Shown here piece after piece: positions 36,094-47,330 of a stretch of DNA of 64,000 nt. How positions within the stretch are numbered: position 1 is the stretch's first letter; every line of letters starts with the position of its first letter. The notes beneath the pieces are model-generated. The model searched no databases. It was not told the origin of the DNA and saw only the letters and a program-made list of their open reading frames with translations. Source of the DNA: Siderastrea siderea (Eukaryota; Cnidaria; Anthozoa; Scleractinia; Rhizangiidae); contig OZ034978.1 in the NCBI GenBank assembly GCA_964030785.1, forward strand, positions 3,380,001 to 3,444,000, in the 5' to 3' direction. The position numbers and the translations under genes were made by a program.

Positions 36094-36924
36094 TTATTTA
36101 TTGTCAAGAATAAGTCTCGCAAAACATTTTGGACAGGGATTCAGCCGCAGCTGATCTTTTTCGGGGATTTGCTTCCAAAAATGAAAGAAAGGCCATCGCA
36201 CGGACATCATCTGAGAGTTATCAATTGAGCCGCCTTTAACGAGGACTAGCGGAGCATCGGGGGTTGCAAAGAATGGGGTGTCCTTAGTGAACTCGATATC
36301 TCTGCTGCAGAAGTTTTTAGGTGCTGGAAGGTGAACGATATCATCTTCCAAAAGTTGTAAGAAATCTGACCAGGCAATTATTGAAGGATGCCACCGAAAG
36401 TCGTTCAACATGATGATTTCTGCTTGTTCGGCACCGACCCACGCAAAAGTACCTGTTGCAGGGTTACAGAAGGCTTGATAAATGCACTTTAGCGGGGATA
36501 AAATGAAGGTTTTACCGGCATTTGCTGGCCCATGAACATAAATATTCTGGTACTTTGCACGCCCTAGCTGTAGTGCTGTGTAAATTGACCCACAAAAGTG
36601 AGACAGCGCAATACCATTACTTTCAATTAAATTGATAGCGCACTGTAACCAACACTCCCTGCATTCGCTTTCACACTCGCCCGCGTAGGCCTCGTTTAGC
36701 AACTCCAAACGAGTTTTCTTGCTTCTTGCAAGTTTTCCTTCTGCTTCTGCGAACTCTCTTGCCAATTGTAATGCTTCATCGACTACTCTCGCACCTCTAT
36801 TTGCAATAAATTCGGCTAGATTTGTTTTGCCATTGCGGTTTTGCTGAACTGCAAACGCCACTAACTGCAATCGTGAAGTGATCCCACGTGTCTGAACCAG
36901 CTGTGTTACATTGTAAACAGACAT
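36094..36924 (-). pseudogene. Rep-like SF3 helicase domain (C-terminal part of broken gene)
   Basis: 276 aa from the ATG at 36924. GPANAGKT (132-139) is a Walker A motif and AEIIMLND (168-175) a Walker B-like motif, spaced as in superfamily 3 helicases of small single-stranded DNA virus or parvovirus-like Rep proteins. CPKC near the C terminus may bind zinc. A homologous-looking stretch upstream of the ATG shows that the frame is out of register with the nuclease part at 36968-37402, so the original protein was probably one chain. The helicase would unwind replicating circles or linear DNA. It may come from a virus-derived or Rep-type mobile element; its ends were not found. Confidence 0.75.
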
Positions 36925-36967
36925 TCTTTTGCTTCAGTGCTGCCTTCTTGGTTGTTTGCTTTTTCTT

Positions 36968-37402
36968 TCATTTTCTCGCGTTAATGGCCTTTTCAGTTCT
37001 TGGCTCATGGCTGTCATTGAGGTCTGGGTGGTCATCAGATAACAGAGGTTCTGTGTCTTCCTTTACAGTGTACCTGTACGCACTATAATACGTGCTGTGA
37101 ACAGAACTGAAATTAACTTGAATCTCAAATTCCTTGTCAATATAGGAACGAACATTAGCCCATCTTGTTTTCTTGGACAATTTTACGGCCATATGGCAAT
37201 AACTGCCGTGATCTTCTTCGCAATCATCATTGTGACGCTCAACAGCGACAACCCAATGCAGTACTTTCGCTACGGTTGTTGCCTCAAACGCGTTGATTAT
37301 GGCAGTAGCAAAGCTTTGTCGAGTTGGAAAAGCGGACAAATTTGCCCTGCTATAGGTTATTAAATAAACCTGCCTTTGTTGCCGTATACCTAAACTCTCC
37401 AT
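36968..37402 (-). pseudogene. Rep-like HUH nuclease domain (N-terminal part of broken gene)
   Basis: 144 aa from the ATG at 37402. VYLITYS (12-18) suits motif 1 of rolling-circle Rep nucleases. YCHMAVKL (H70) lies where the HUH metal motif is expected, but only one His is present. STYYSAYRYTVKED (Y105/Y106, K114) suits the catalytic Tyr motif. It ends at TGA 36968-36970; the helicase continues downstream in another frame. The missing His and the break both argue that it is inactive. No inverted repeats or stem-loop origin were identified nearby. Confidence 0.7.
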
Positions 37403-38028
37403 AATATAGATATTACAGTTGCGAAATCAATTGGTCAATAAAAAAACAATCGAATACGAGCACAGTCCACCACTCATACAAACGATGGTATCCCTGTGCT
37501 ACATTGAACTGCAGAAAGTCACAAGCTGCAAGCGCCTTACAGTAAACAATTATAAACTCAACAATAGGTGAATACTATTTTGAACAAAGCTTTCCTTCCC
37601 TTCATGTAACCCCGAACCTCATATTCTCCTCTTAAATTAGTACGCTTGCCAAAAAATGAATTATTATTAAAATTGGCTGTCTCTCAGATCTCATTAAAAA
37701 CAAATGCAACTCTCATATCGTAATCTTTACTTCGACTAGTTAACATTTCCGAACTTCAGTAATGTTTTTGTAGCTTTTTGGCTAGTCAATAATTCCTCAA
37801 ATAAAAGAACACAACCGAAAACTAGTCATCGTTTCAACTTCTAGACTTCCCTATCATCTCGGACAACCCTGGCCGAAAGGTATGGGACAACGACCACCTT
37901 TTTCGTCAAAACACGACTAACATCGACTCCCCCTCCCCCCCTGAACAATGTTGAGAGTTAGGAGTCTAAAATGTCTCGAATATCTTGTTCACTTTATGGA
38001 CTTCAACATTGTATAGGGGGGGTGGGGG
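37403..38028. other. Intergenic DNA, nothing recognised
   Basis: AT-rich sequence between the Rep-like gene and repeat copy B. No gene or repeat recognised. Confidence 0.5.
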
Positions 38029-41000
38029 AAAAAATTGACGCTCCCTGGACAAGTATGCTAGATTTACTGGAGAATACCACCTTGATTTTTAGCCTCTCTG
38101 TCCTGAACAGGGTCTGTAACTTTTTGAAAGTCTGTCCTAAACAGGGTCTGAACTTGTCCTTGACAGGGTGTGGTTGTAGGATTGCTGGATACTGTACAAT
38201 TATTGTGGTTGCACGATAGAATTGCTTAATACTGTACAACTATTGTCTTATACAGTATTCAGCAATTCTAGATCAGGGACGTTTACTGGTCTTTAAAAAC
38301 ACTTTTAAATTGTGTAAAACAAGAGTGTGTGTATTTACCATTTGTCTTTAACAAGGACCTAAAAGAGAGGGCGTTATCCTAAACAGAGTTGGTATTTTGG
38401 TCCTTTTTTGTTCTAAACAGGTCCAAGATTTTAGACCCTGAGTGGCACCCCTACACCCAAACATGGATCAAGTGCACCCCCCCCCCCCCCAGGTTTCAGA
38501 CAGACTTTTTTACAAACCCTTGAACTGTAACAAAAAAAATTGTAAAAAAAAATTGCAACATTAAAACAATCGAACAGTCTTAGAATATCAGTAGGGAAAA
38601 CTTTCACACATATCTAAACGAACAGTCTCTGTTTTTTTTTTTTTTAAGTTGCATAGTTCAGTAAGCAAAACAATGTAAAACTTATTACCTGAAACCTCCT
38701 GCTCGTCGCTGCAATCCAAGTAAAGTTGGCATGTAGCGTCGGTCAATTAACCCGTCTTTTATTCGAGTGGTTTAGTCATTCATCATTTTATCTGCAAAAC
38801 GAAAAGCATGTGAGTAGACCTCAATAAACTTCAAGCGAAAAACGACCGAGTAAGTAAAAAGAAGCGAAACCTGAAGACTCAAGTGTTCTCGCTACCGAAA
38901 AAGCGAAACCAATTGCAAGATTTAACTTAATGCGCAAGCCGATGACATACCACGCCCAGCGCGCAAACAGCTGAGAATAAGACTCTGGGTTCAAAACAAA
39001 CTAAATCTTTGGGAATTCAAAAGGGTTTTGCGCCCAGAAAGTGTCAATAAAGCCTAAAGCTTGTTCCACACCAAAAGAGATTCCGAAAGATCAAAAGAAA
39101 TATCTGCCAGTCTTCGTCGCTTGAAATCTAGAAAAATCCACGGAAGACATTTCTTACCTACGTTGTGAGACTTGTCCCTTTTCGAGCGGTTCGTACACCG
39201 TTTTATCTGCAAAACGAAAAGTATTGAGTGAAATTCGAGAGAAAAACAATGTAGGAACTAAAAGTACGTTGTTTCTCGAGACCTGAGTGTTCTTGTGCGA
39301 CTGAAAAAGCAAAACTAAATTGGAGATTTGTTTGTTTACGGCAGAAGCAACTCGATGATACGTCACGCCCACCTCAAAAACAACCGAGAATCCTTCGTTT
39401 CAAAACAAACTAAATCTTAGAAAATTCAAAAGAATTTCGCGGAGCGAAGGTGCAAATGTGCCTTAAGTCTGTTCCAGATTGAAAGAAACACCAAAAGAGA
39501 GAAAATATTCTGCCACACTACGTCGTTATCCAGAAGAAGTATGACAGCAAACCGCACATTGCGCGTCACTCTATTATTAACGACCAACATCTTGCGAGTT
39601 AGAAGTGACATTACAAGCTAAAATTCTACTCACTATCGCTGAAACATTGTTTATGTACATCAGCAAAGGTATGCTGTAACTCCTGGATCCCAAGGGAGAG
39701 CATAAAACGCGGTTTTGAACGAATTCAGTGGAACACATCAGCTGATACATCTTTCAAAGACACGACCTATTTCGGCGCGCTCAAATGTCATGTGGTCATA
39801 CGCAAATGTACCTGGGTAACAGCGGGAATTTTCGTGTGCCTTACATCACATGAGGAACGAAAAGAGACTAATTCCATCAAAGCGGGCGGGAGTGAGACTT
39901 TATGGTGGCACCTCGCTGTGGTAATTATTGCTTTATTTCTTTGAAAGTTTATTTGACTGGTTTGCACATCCATATTTTTTTATGATATTTCATTACAGTT
40001 TATCCGTATTAGATTTTACAGTCTCACTAAAGTCAGTGTCTTGCTTCGGACCATTTTTGCACCAAAAATACCAAAACGTGTCGAAATTGAAAAGAACACC
40101 GTAAAAATTAGAGATTCTTACCTTTGAGTCAAAATCATAGTTAATCGTGACTTTCTGAACAGAATCTATCGCAAGATTTTGACAGAGTCCGTACTTTATA
40201 TAAATCTTGCCAAGTGTTTGTTGCAGATGAACTAAATTTTTTTGGTTTGTAACATTTCAAGTCAGATGACTGAGCAACATTATTTCCATAGAACTAGGCA
40301 CATTTATGTACATAGGCAAGATAAGAATTGTGAAAGGGAGCAGCTAGTGGGGGGTAAAGTTGGGGAAACTAACAAAAATGGGGCTGGAATAGGGATTGAA
40401 GGATATGGGAGGTAGTAATTTTGGGTCGCACTTCCCTCAACCTCCCCCTCCCCCTCCTAGCAAAATATTAGAGCAGGTGAAATGCTTAATTTGACTGTCT
40501 AAGGATGCCAGGGCTATATCCACCTTGTCCCGGTAGAAAATGTGCATGGTTCTAAACCAACACTAGGCTGCACATTGCATAGGGCGTAATCCGAAAAGGA
40601 AGCTACTTTGATAAACATAAGCTCACAAAAGTAGAATTTCAGTCATCAATTGTGATCAAGATTTTTCTGTTCTTTTCTTCTGTACACAGATGTATTCTTG
40701 ATACCATGGTAAACCTCACCCCCGGCAAGCAATTTCTTGTTATCTACCAAGACCGAAACGGCAGCAGAGCCTATAGTGTATCTACTGAATGCAACAATAT
40801 ATGCTCAAATCCTGTTTCATAACCCTTGCACTCAGTAAGTCAGTCAAATGTATGGCTACGATCACCAGCTGTTTCTCTATCATACTATTATCCTTGAAAC
40901 ATTGCTGTTTTGGGGACAGGGGGAGGTGGCAATGTTGTTGAAGTTCTTTAAATGAGTGAGATTCAAGGACCCAGGATTGTGTTACAGTTTATTGTCTTTT

Positions 41001-41144
41001 CTTAATACTGCCAAGTTCACTTAAAAACCACTTGTTCGTTTCCCTTAGTCTTCCTAAAATTATTTCAGAGTAGGATTCTAACAAAAGAAAAACAAGAAAA
41101 GGCCTCTGGGCATTAAACCTGACTGTCATCCCCTACCCAACTCT

Positions 41145-41168
41145 GCCCCCCCCACCCCCCCCCCCCCA
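41145..41168 (+). repeat. Poly-C run
   Basis: C run with rare A in copy B; the matching place in copy A is less pure. Confidence 0.8.
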
Positions 41169-41266
41169 AAGCATCATGAAACCATGTGAGCAGGAGCTTA
41201 ACTTTGTTGCGTGTGAATTTTATGTAAAACATGTATGGCTACCACAAAGGTAAGTGTGGTAAGTCT

Positions 41267-41629
41267 TAGGGCTGTAATGATACATTTTCCCACAATACAA
41301 CACATATCTCAATAGCAGGGCCATGATACGATACACAATACAATACATTACTGTGCGCGACAAAACTAGTTAGCAACAACTTACACTACTTTTAAATAAT
41401 TTATTTCCATAATAAATTTAACACAGTGATAACCCGACATCAAATCGCCTTACAAGGGTTAAAATGTAGAGCTTGGGTACGGAATAATAAAGACAGTGAT
41501 TTCCCAAATTTGTTGATGTAGCATATTTTATTGTATCATAATATCGTGATGTCTTATTTAAATATCGATGTTTGTATCGTTGGAAAAATATTGTGGTTCA
41601 CCGCTGCAGCAGTGTATCGTTGCAGCCTA
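41267..41629. mobile_element. hAT-like MITE, copy B
   Basis: Same element as at 20277-20628. Left flank GTAAGTCT and right flank GTTAGACT agree at 6 of 8 bases, a possible aged 8-bp target duplication. Confidence 0.6.
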
Positions 41630-41942
41630 GTTAGACTATGGCTAACAAATTTGACATAATGTGGTTAGGAAACGATGTTATGATTTTGGTTTCAATTGGT
41701 ACTTTTGATACCTTGAATTTCTGACATCATGACGGGAACCAGAATTTTTTTTGTTGGCCAACAAAAACCTGGAGTCTGAGGAAAACAATCTCCAAAAAAA
41801 AACAAAAAAAAGCCCGAGGGGCATTAGACCCTGCCACTGTTCTCCCTCCCATCAGGGTGCCAAAGATATTCTGGACACTCAAGATACGAGTCCAAGTGGT
41901 GCAGCGGAAGATTGCAATAAATATTTGTTTGGCCGAGCTTAA

Positions 41943-42311
41943 GGACAGTGCCTCCTTTTGTTACTATGCATAAGTTCTGCGTATCTCGGGATATTCAAGT
42001 TTCTTAAGGAATTTGCCCACTAATTGAACAATATTTTTGCACAGTTTATGACTATGTGGAAAAACATATCTTAGCAAGGGCTATCAGAATCCAAAAAGAA
42101 AACTGCTTACTGAGCTTAAATTTGGAAAGAAATTGCCATACATTTTTTGTATTTTAGCGCTTTTTTGGAATTATGGTTGCTTAATTATTTCTGAAAAATG
42201 CATGGTTACCCACATTTTTCTTCTGGGATTCCAATAACCCTTGCTAAGATCTACTTTTTCACCATAGTCATAACCTTTGCAAAAATACATCTGTATTAGG
42301 AGGCACCGTCC
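41943..42311. mobile_element. TTAA-flanked foldback MITE
   Basis: TTAA at 41939-41942 and 42312-42315 brackets long inverted arms: GGACAGTGCCTCCT against AGGAGGCACCGTCC, then further paired blocks (TTATGACTATG, TTAGCAAGGG). TTAA suits piggyBac or Kolobok types; the superfamily is not settled. Confidence 0.8.
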
Positions 42312-42315
42312 TTAA

Positions 42316-43423
42316 AGGGGATCTGGGGCTAGTAACCGACAAAAAAAATGAATACAAAGAACGAAAAAATGGGTATTGCTAGACTCTGTCCTAATGGCGG
42401 GGTAACAATGAACACAGAAAAAATGGGTATTACTGATCTCAGTGCTCGACAAAAACTTGAATTCCACCTTGCCCTTTGGGCAAGCAAGTCTCAGGATTTG
42501 CTCACCCAACCCAATTTCCCACTTGCCCATGTTTTGTTCACCAATTCACAGGTCAAGGAGGTATTTGAACAATTGATTGATTGATTCATATCAACAAATT
42601 CTATATAATGGGAAAAGACATGCCACAGGGTAGCTCAAAAAATTTAACTCTTTGAAAAGAAAAGAGCCTGGCTCAATGTGTTTATGTATGTTGTCAAGGC
42701 AACATCTTTAATAAACTGTAGGCTCAAGTTATTGTCCTGTGAAATTAAACTTCAAAGAGAATCCCTTTTGCTCTACAAGTGTTGTTAGAGAAAATCTCAA
42801 AATAGTTAGAACAACCAAGTTCTGTGTAACTGAGGATCATTGCTTAATTTTTCGTAATTTGATTTACTAATGAACTCTGATTTCACATTTATGTAAGTCA
42901 CCTTAAGCCAGTTGACCCAGGCACTCAAAGAAAATTTGTTTCTAATTTAAATTTTATAGTTCACAGAGTTGCCAAATTTTTGTTGTTGTTGCTGGGGTTT
43001 TTCTTTTCAGGGGGGGTTGTTTTTTTTGGGGAGGGCAGTTACATCAATCTGCAATCCACCAAAGAAAATGCAGCAGTCTCAAAAAGCATGGTTTTCCCAA
43101 TTCAAGCAGTTCTGTTCATTACAACTGAACCCCTGAGCCTTCCATATCAAAATTTATTCTTTTGTCATCCCTTTTTTTCATTTGATTTTCTTATTTTCAT
43201 TTCTTTCAGGTTTTTCCAGATAAGCAAGTTCTGCTAAATTCCCTTTCTTCTATCGTAGCTGACCTCCATATTCTCGAGTCGAACAAAAAAATGCTGTACT
43301 TGGAATATGGGAAGACGCCTGCAAATATCGATTTTATAGTGTTTCACACACAAAGGAGTTTTTTTTACGGAAATCGCGACCAGGTATTCTATTTTTAAAA
43401 AGTCGCGACTCCCCTAGCTTTAA
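42316..43423. other. Intergenic DNA, nothing recognised
   Basis: No supported gene. A duplicated phrase AAAAAATGGGTATT occurs near 42365 and 42418. Confidence 0.45.
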
Positions 43424-43491
43424 ATGTAAATAAGATCCTCGCAGTTATTAACGCAACTTATGCAGTTGCGAAAAGAAAGCCTGAAAAAATC

Positions 43492-43562
43492 AAGCTTGCC
43501 GGGATTCGAACCTGACCTCTGCGATACCGGTGCAGCGCTCTAACCAATTGAGCTATCAAGCC
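43492..43562 (-). tRNA. tRNA-like sequence 1 (degenerate, SINE- or pseudo-tRNA type)
   Basis: Reads TAGCTCAATTGG (A box) and GGTTCGAATCC (B box), internal Pol III promoter elements. D, anticodon and T stems can be drawn, but the acceptor stem is imperfect, position 33 is not U, and T and anticodon stems each have a mismatch. It is therefore probably tRNA-derived rather than a working tRNA; no amino acid is assigned. Confidence 0.7.
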
Positions 43563-43731
43563 AACTGGGAGCTGGTCATTAAATTGGTTCGTAATATACC
43601 CGGGAAAGATGAAGATGAAATTATGAATATATGAAATTCATATATTTGAACTGCGGAATGAAGAAATAAATGTAAATAAGATCCTCGCAGTTATTAACGC
43701 AACTTATGCAGTTGCGAAAAGAAAGCCTGAA

Positions 43732-43807
43732 AAAATCAAGCTTGCCGGGATTCGAACCTGACCTCTGCGATACCGGTGCAGCGCTCTAACCAATTGAGCT
43801 ATCAAGC
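43732..43807 (-). tRNA. tRNA-like sequence 2
   Basis: Nearly the same as copy 1, in the same orientation, within the second direct unit. Same A and B boxes and same stem faults. Limits approximate. Confidence 0.65.
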
Positions 43808-44048
43808 CAACTGGGAGCTGGTCATTAAATTGGTTCGTAATATACCCGGGAAAGATGAAGATGAAATTATGAATATATGAAATTCATATATTTGCATAAC
43901 TGCATAAGTTGCGTTAATAACTGCGAGGATCTTATTTACATTTATTTCTTCATTCCACAGTTCAAATATATGAATTTCATATATTCATAATTTCATCTTC
44001 ATCTTTCCCGGGTATATTACGAACCAATTTAATGACCAGCTCCCAGTT

Positions 44049-44121
44049 GGCTTGATAGCTCAATTGGTTAGAGCGCTGCACCGGTATCGCAGAGGTCAGG
44101 TTCGAATCCCGGCAAGCTTGA
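44049..44121 (+). tRNA. tRNA-like sequence 3 (inverted)
   Basis: Opposite-strand copy in the inverted unit, with the same boxes. Limits approximate. Confidence 0.65.
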
Positions 44122-44245
44122 TTTTTTCAGGCTTTCTTTTCGCAACTGCATAAGTTGCGTTAATAACTGCGAGGATCTTATTTACATTTATTTCTTCATT
44201 CCGCAGTTCAAATATATGAATTTCATATATTCATAATTTCATCCC

Positions 44246-45180
44246 CTAGCTTTGTTTTGCAATTTGCCGCTGCCGATCACTTGTTGAGTAACGGCATATG
44301 TATGTCAAAACACTCATTCAACTGACTTAAGGCATTTTGCACAATTTTAACTACGAAATAGAGCTATGGTGGCTATTGTGACATGCTGACATTTTCCGTC
44401 GGGAAAACAAATTTAATAAATGTGACCGATTACGGATTCTGACGGAAAAATTTTATTGTGTGGAGCTTGGACATGTCTCTGAATCTGATCATCATGTCAA
44501 GAGAGTTTCCTTGACAGTTGGATTACACCCCATGTTGTGAAACAGTTCTAAAAACATCACGCTTTTTCTCCGCTTTTTTGTCACATTTCTTCGATTCATG
44601 GTGTTACAGTGACACGGAAAATCTAACCGGATTTATGATCAAATATGGGCTTCTGTAGGTTCTAAATGTAAATCTTTAAAAACTAAAGAGGTTTTTAAAA
44701 ACTAACTGGGATGTCCACGTGCTATTCACCCTACATGGAGGTCACTTATTTGTCAAAGATGTGTCCAAAGCACCTTGTAAAATTGAAAAATTACCTTTAA
44801 GTCCTCCATGGGTCTTTTCATGGCAATGGCAATTGCCTCCTCCTGGTCCTTTTTCTGCTGGCGTCTCCACCAGCTATTATGAAGCGGGGAATCGTCACCT
44901 TGAACATCGCGAGCGTAGGTTTTTTTTTTCTCCCCTGCTGGAAGCCATATCAACGAAGATAGTATGGCTTGGCAAAAGTCTAGCTACGCGAAACGAGAAA
45001 CAAAAGAGTTCATACTGAAGCTGGAATAAAATCCAGCAATCGCTCTCGACAGAGATTAGATCTTCCGCGCGCAGGTAACAACAATGGTATGTTATTTCTC
45101 TTTGTGTTGTCTTTCAACACCTTTAGGACGGTGACAAACTCAGCCCAATAGAACGACCCTAAGACTCGGAAAACCAGGAC
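44246..45180. other. Intergenic DNA with a duplicated segment
   Basis: No gene. 44601-44730 (holding TTTATGATCAAATATGG and TGGGATGTCCACGTGCTATT) recurs in the same orientation at 46612-46717. Confidence 0.6.
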
Positions 45181-45440
45181 CCCCTCATTCTCTTTCTTTT
45201 TGCCAGGGTCTTAGTTTTCGCAAAAACGTAAACTGAGACCCGAAAAATAAGACCCCTTCATTTTCTTTGTCTTTTTCCAGGGTCTTAATTTTCGCAAAAA
45301 CGTAGGCTAATACCCGAAAACTAAGACCCCCTTATTTTCTTTGTTTTTGCCAGGGTCTTAGTTTGCGCAAAAACGTAGGGTAAGACCCGAAACTAAGACC
45401 CCCTTATTTTCTTTGTTTTTACCAGGGTCCTCTAACGTTT
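45180..45440 (+). repeat. 73-bp minisatellite (AGACCC/GGGTCTTAG)
   Basis: At least three units of about 70-75 bases, each with CCAGGGTCTTA, CGCAAAAACGTA and AAGACCCC. A shorter inverted set lies at 46070-46195 (GGGTCTTAG, TTTTCGGG). Confidence 0.8.
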
Positions 45441-45618
45441 AGAAGACCAGAAAATTTCTTTGTTTGTTTGTTTGTTTTTTAAACCGGAATCGTAAGTTTT
45501 ACCGTGGTGTTATGAAATGTTTTGTTGAATAGTAATAAAGCGTGTAATCAAACATCGGTTTTATCCCCTAATTTCCTGTCAATTGTTGAAAGTAGCCACG
45601 CAAGTGACATAAATCTCT

Positions 45619-45794
45619 TTATTATATAGACAAGAGTGTTTTAGTGGAAAATAGGGCACTCGTAAAGTTCATACGAAACTACATCCTTTACTCGAGTGGC
45701 ATATTTTCCAGACCCTTACTAGTGAGGACTCGATGACGTCATTTCCGGCTTTTACATTGTTGTTTGTGCAAAAATACTCTTGTCTATATAATAA
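45619..45794. mobile_element. MITE with TTATTATATAGACAAGAGT ends
   Basis: The left end at 45619 and right end at 45794 are reverse complements over about 19 bases. Length about 176 bp. No clear target duplication. Confidence 0.75.
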
Positions 45795-45804
45795 AAAGAA
45801 AATG

Positions 45805-45936
45805 ACACGGTGGCGCGAAGATATGAATTTTATTTTCTCATGGTAAAAAACAATATTTTACTCACTTGCTGCGCTCGTTCGTAAAATGTTGTTTTTACCA
45901 CTCGAAAATAAAATTCATATCTTCGCGCCACCGTGT
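45805..45936. mobile_element. Foldback MITE with ACACGGTGGCGCGAAGATAT ends
   Basis: Left arm at 45805-45850 and right arm at 45885-45936 are reverse complements over more than 30 bases (GGCGCGAAGATATGAATTTT) with a short centre. It lies directly right of the previous MITE. Confidence 0.85.
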
Positions 45937-46215
45937 AATATCCTCTATGTAATGTTTGGGTGGTCCACCGTTGCTAAGTTAAGCACACTTAATCCTAACA
46001 TGTCCGGATTTGTGTAGGTTGTCTGTATTTAATTTCCCTTCAGATTCGCAAAACCCAAAACGGCCATCATCTCTCTAAGTTTTTGCCAAAACGAAGACCC
46101 TGGCAAAGACAACTAAAATAAGGGCGTCTTAGTTTTCGGGTCTTAGGGTCCTAGGGTCTTAATTTTCGGGGGTCTTAGTTTTCGCAACAACCACTGAATC
46201 TCGCTTTTTTTTGTC

Positions 46216-46241
46216 ATATTTAATAATAATAATAATAATAA
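46216..46241 (+). repeat. (AAT)n microsatellite
   Basis: Trinucleotide run. Confidence 0.85.
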
Positions 46242-46324
46242 CAAGGTGCTTAAAAACGCATTTTACAACGTATGGAAGTCTCAATGCTTTTTACAATAAG
46301 TTATTTACCTAATCTAACTATGGA

Positions 46325-46612
46325 CACTGTTAAAAAGAAAAGCTTTTAATCTCAGTTTAAAAGAGTCCACTGTGGAACACTGTTAGATTATAACAGGCAA
46401 GTCATTCCAGAGCTTTGGTGCAATGACTGAGAAGGATCTGTCACCATAGGTGACCGTTTTAGTCTTTGGAATAGACAGTAGGTTTAAGCTACTTGATCGT
46501 AGTAAACGATGAGGCGTGTAGTTAAGTAGCAGCTCATTTAAATAGGCTGGAGCAAAGCCATGGAAGATTTTGTACGCGACCAGGAGAATATTTCTTCTGT
46601 TGGTGGTGATGT
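46325..46612 (-). pseudogene. LINE ORF2 C-terminal fragment
   Basis: On -, the sequence reads IPKTKTVTYGDRSFSVIAPK, LWNDLP and then TVDSFKLRLKAFLF. These are typical of the last part of the reverse transcriptase protein of LINE elements (GDRSFSVIAPKLWN, VDSFKxxLK). One in-frame stop interrupts it after PVII. It is a 5'-truncated, dead copy and abuts the duplicated segment at 46612. Confidence 0.8.
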
Positions 46613-46717
46613 TTCAGTAACAGGGTAAATCTCACCAGGTTTATGATCAAATATGGAATTCTTTGGGTTCTAAATGTAATTCTTTGAGAACAAACTGGGA
46701 TGTCTACGTGCTATTCC
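46612..46717 (+). repeat. Duplicate of the 44601-44730 segment
   Basis: Shares TTTATGATCAAATATGG, GGTTCTAAATGTAA and GGGATGTCTACGTGCTATTC with the segment near 44650. Confidence 0.75.
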
Positions 46718-47153
46718 CTATTTCAACCCCCGCCCGCCAGAACGTTTGGTCCACGCGCAATTTAAATTCTTCTTAAATTCTTTCTTGGTTGGAATTTTTC
46801 GAGTAATTAATTTGTTTTCCATTTTATGTCACCCTCGACACTCGACACTCTTGATAGGCCTTCAAATTGGCACGGTGCTTACGTTTATTGGTGACTCTTC
46901 ATACGGGAACCCCTCCCAGTGAGAAAACCTGCCTAAATCCCTGAAAATAATAGATAAATAAAAATGTAACCGTCTCAATTTCTACAAGATGTTTAATACG
47001 GATTTTGGCAAACCTGCTAGGATCTACAATGGGTCTACTTTGCGGAGTCACAAAAGTAAGCACCGGACAGTGTAGTAACTTACTGGTGTTGAAAGCTGAT
47101 AACCTTATAATATTGATTAGCCTCCCACGCAGACGCTCTTAGGGTTTCGTCAC

Positions 47154-47319
47154 TCTCTCCTCCGCAGAGGCCTCCTACACTAACAGTCGCGCTGGGTAGA
47201 AACGGGCGGAGGCTGGGAAGAGGGAAAAATTAAAGTGCGCGGGGCCCGCGCTCCGTTTTTCTCTATCCAGCGCTCCCGCTTTCTTCTTTTTGCGAACAGG
47301 ACCCTCTGCGGAGGAGAGA
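47154..47319. mobile_element. 166-bp MITE with 11-bp target duplication
   Basis: Ends TCTCTCCTCCGCAGAGG and its exact reverse complement (17 bases). GGTTTCGTCAC flanks both sides (47143-47153 and 47320-47330). The long duplication suggests a Mutator-like type, but the superfamily is not fixed. It landed in a copy of another foldback repeat (GCCTCCCACGCAGACG), also seen at 63551-63624. Confidence 0.88.
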
Positions 47320-47330
47320 GGTTTCGTCAC

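Larger units (their letters stand above)
38029..41629. repeat. Long dispersed repeat, copy B
   Basis: Direct copy of the 14050-20628 unit without the 3-kb middle; the junction is at about 40459 in a CCCCCT-rich run. It differs from copy A by few substitutions and small indels (an extra block near 39437-39590). It ends at the same GCAGCCTA. Confidence 0.85.
43424..44245. repeat. Three-unit tandem/inverted cluster of a tRNA-like repeat
   Basis: A unit of about 240 bases occurs twice in direct order (from about 43425 and 43670) and once inverted (about 43895-44245). The shared flanks are TAAGATCCTCGCAGTTATTA, ACCCGGGAAAGATGAAGATG and ATATGAAATTCATATATT. The copies are almost identical, so the amplification is recent. 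The inverted pair makes a hairpin centred near 43900. Confidence 0.9.

Noticed and set aside
37097..37363. 88-aa open frame on +
   Set aside because: Antisense to the Rep-like nuclease part.
43492..44121. Calling the three tRNA-like units functional tRNA genes with an amino acid
   Set aside because: Acceptor, anticodon and T stems have mismatches and position 33 is not U.
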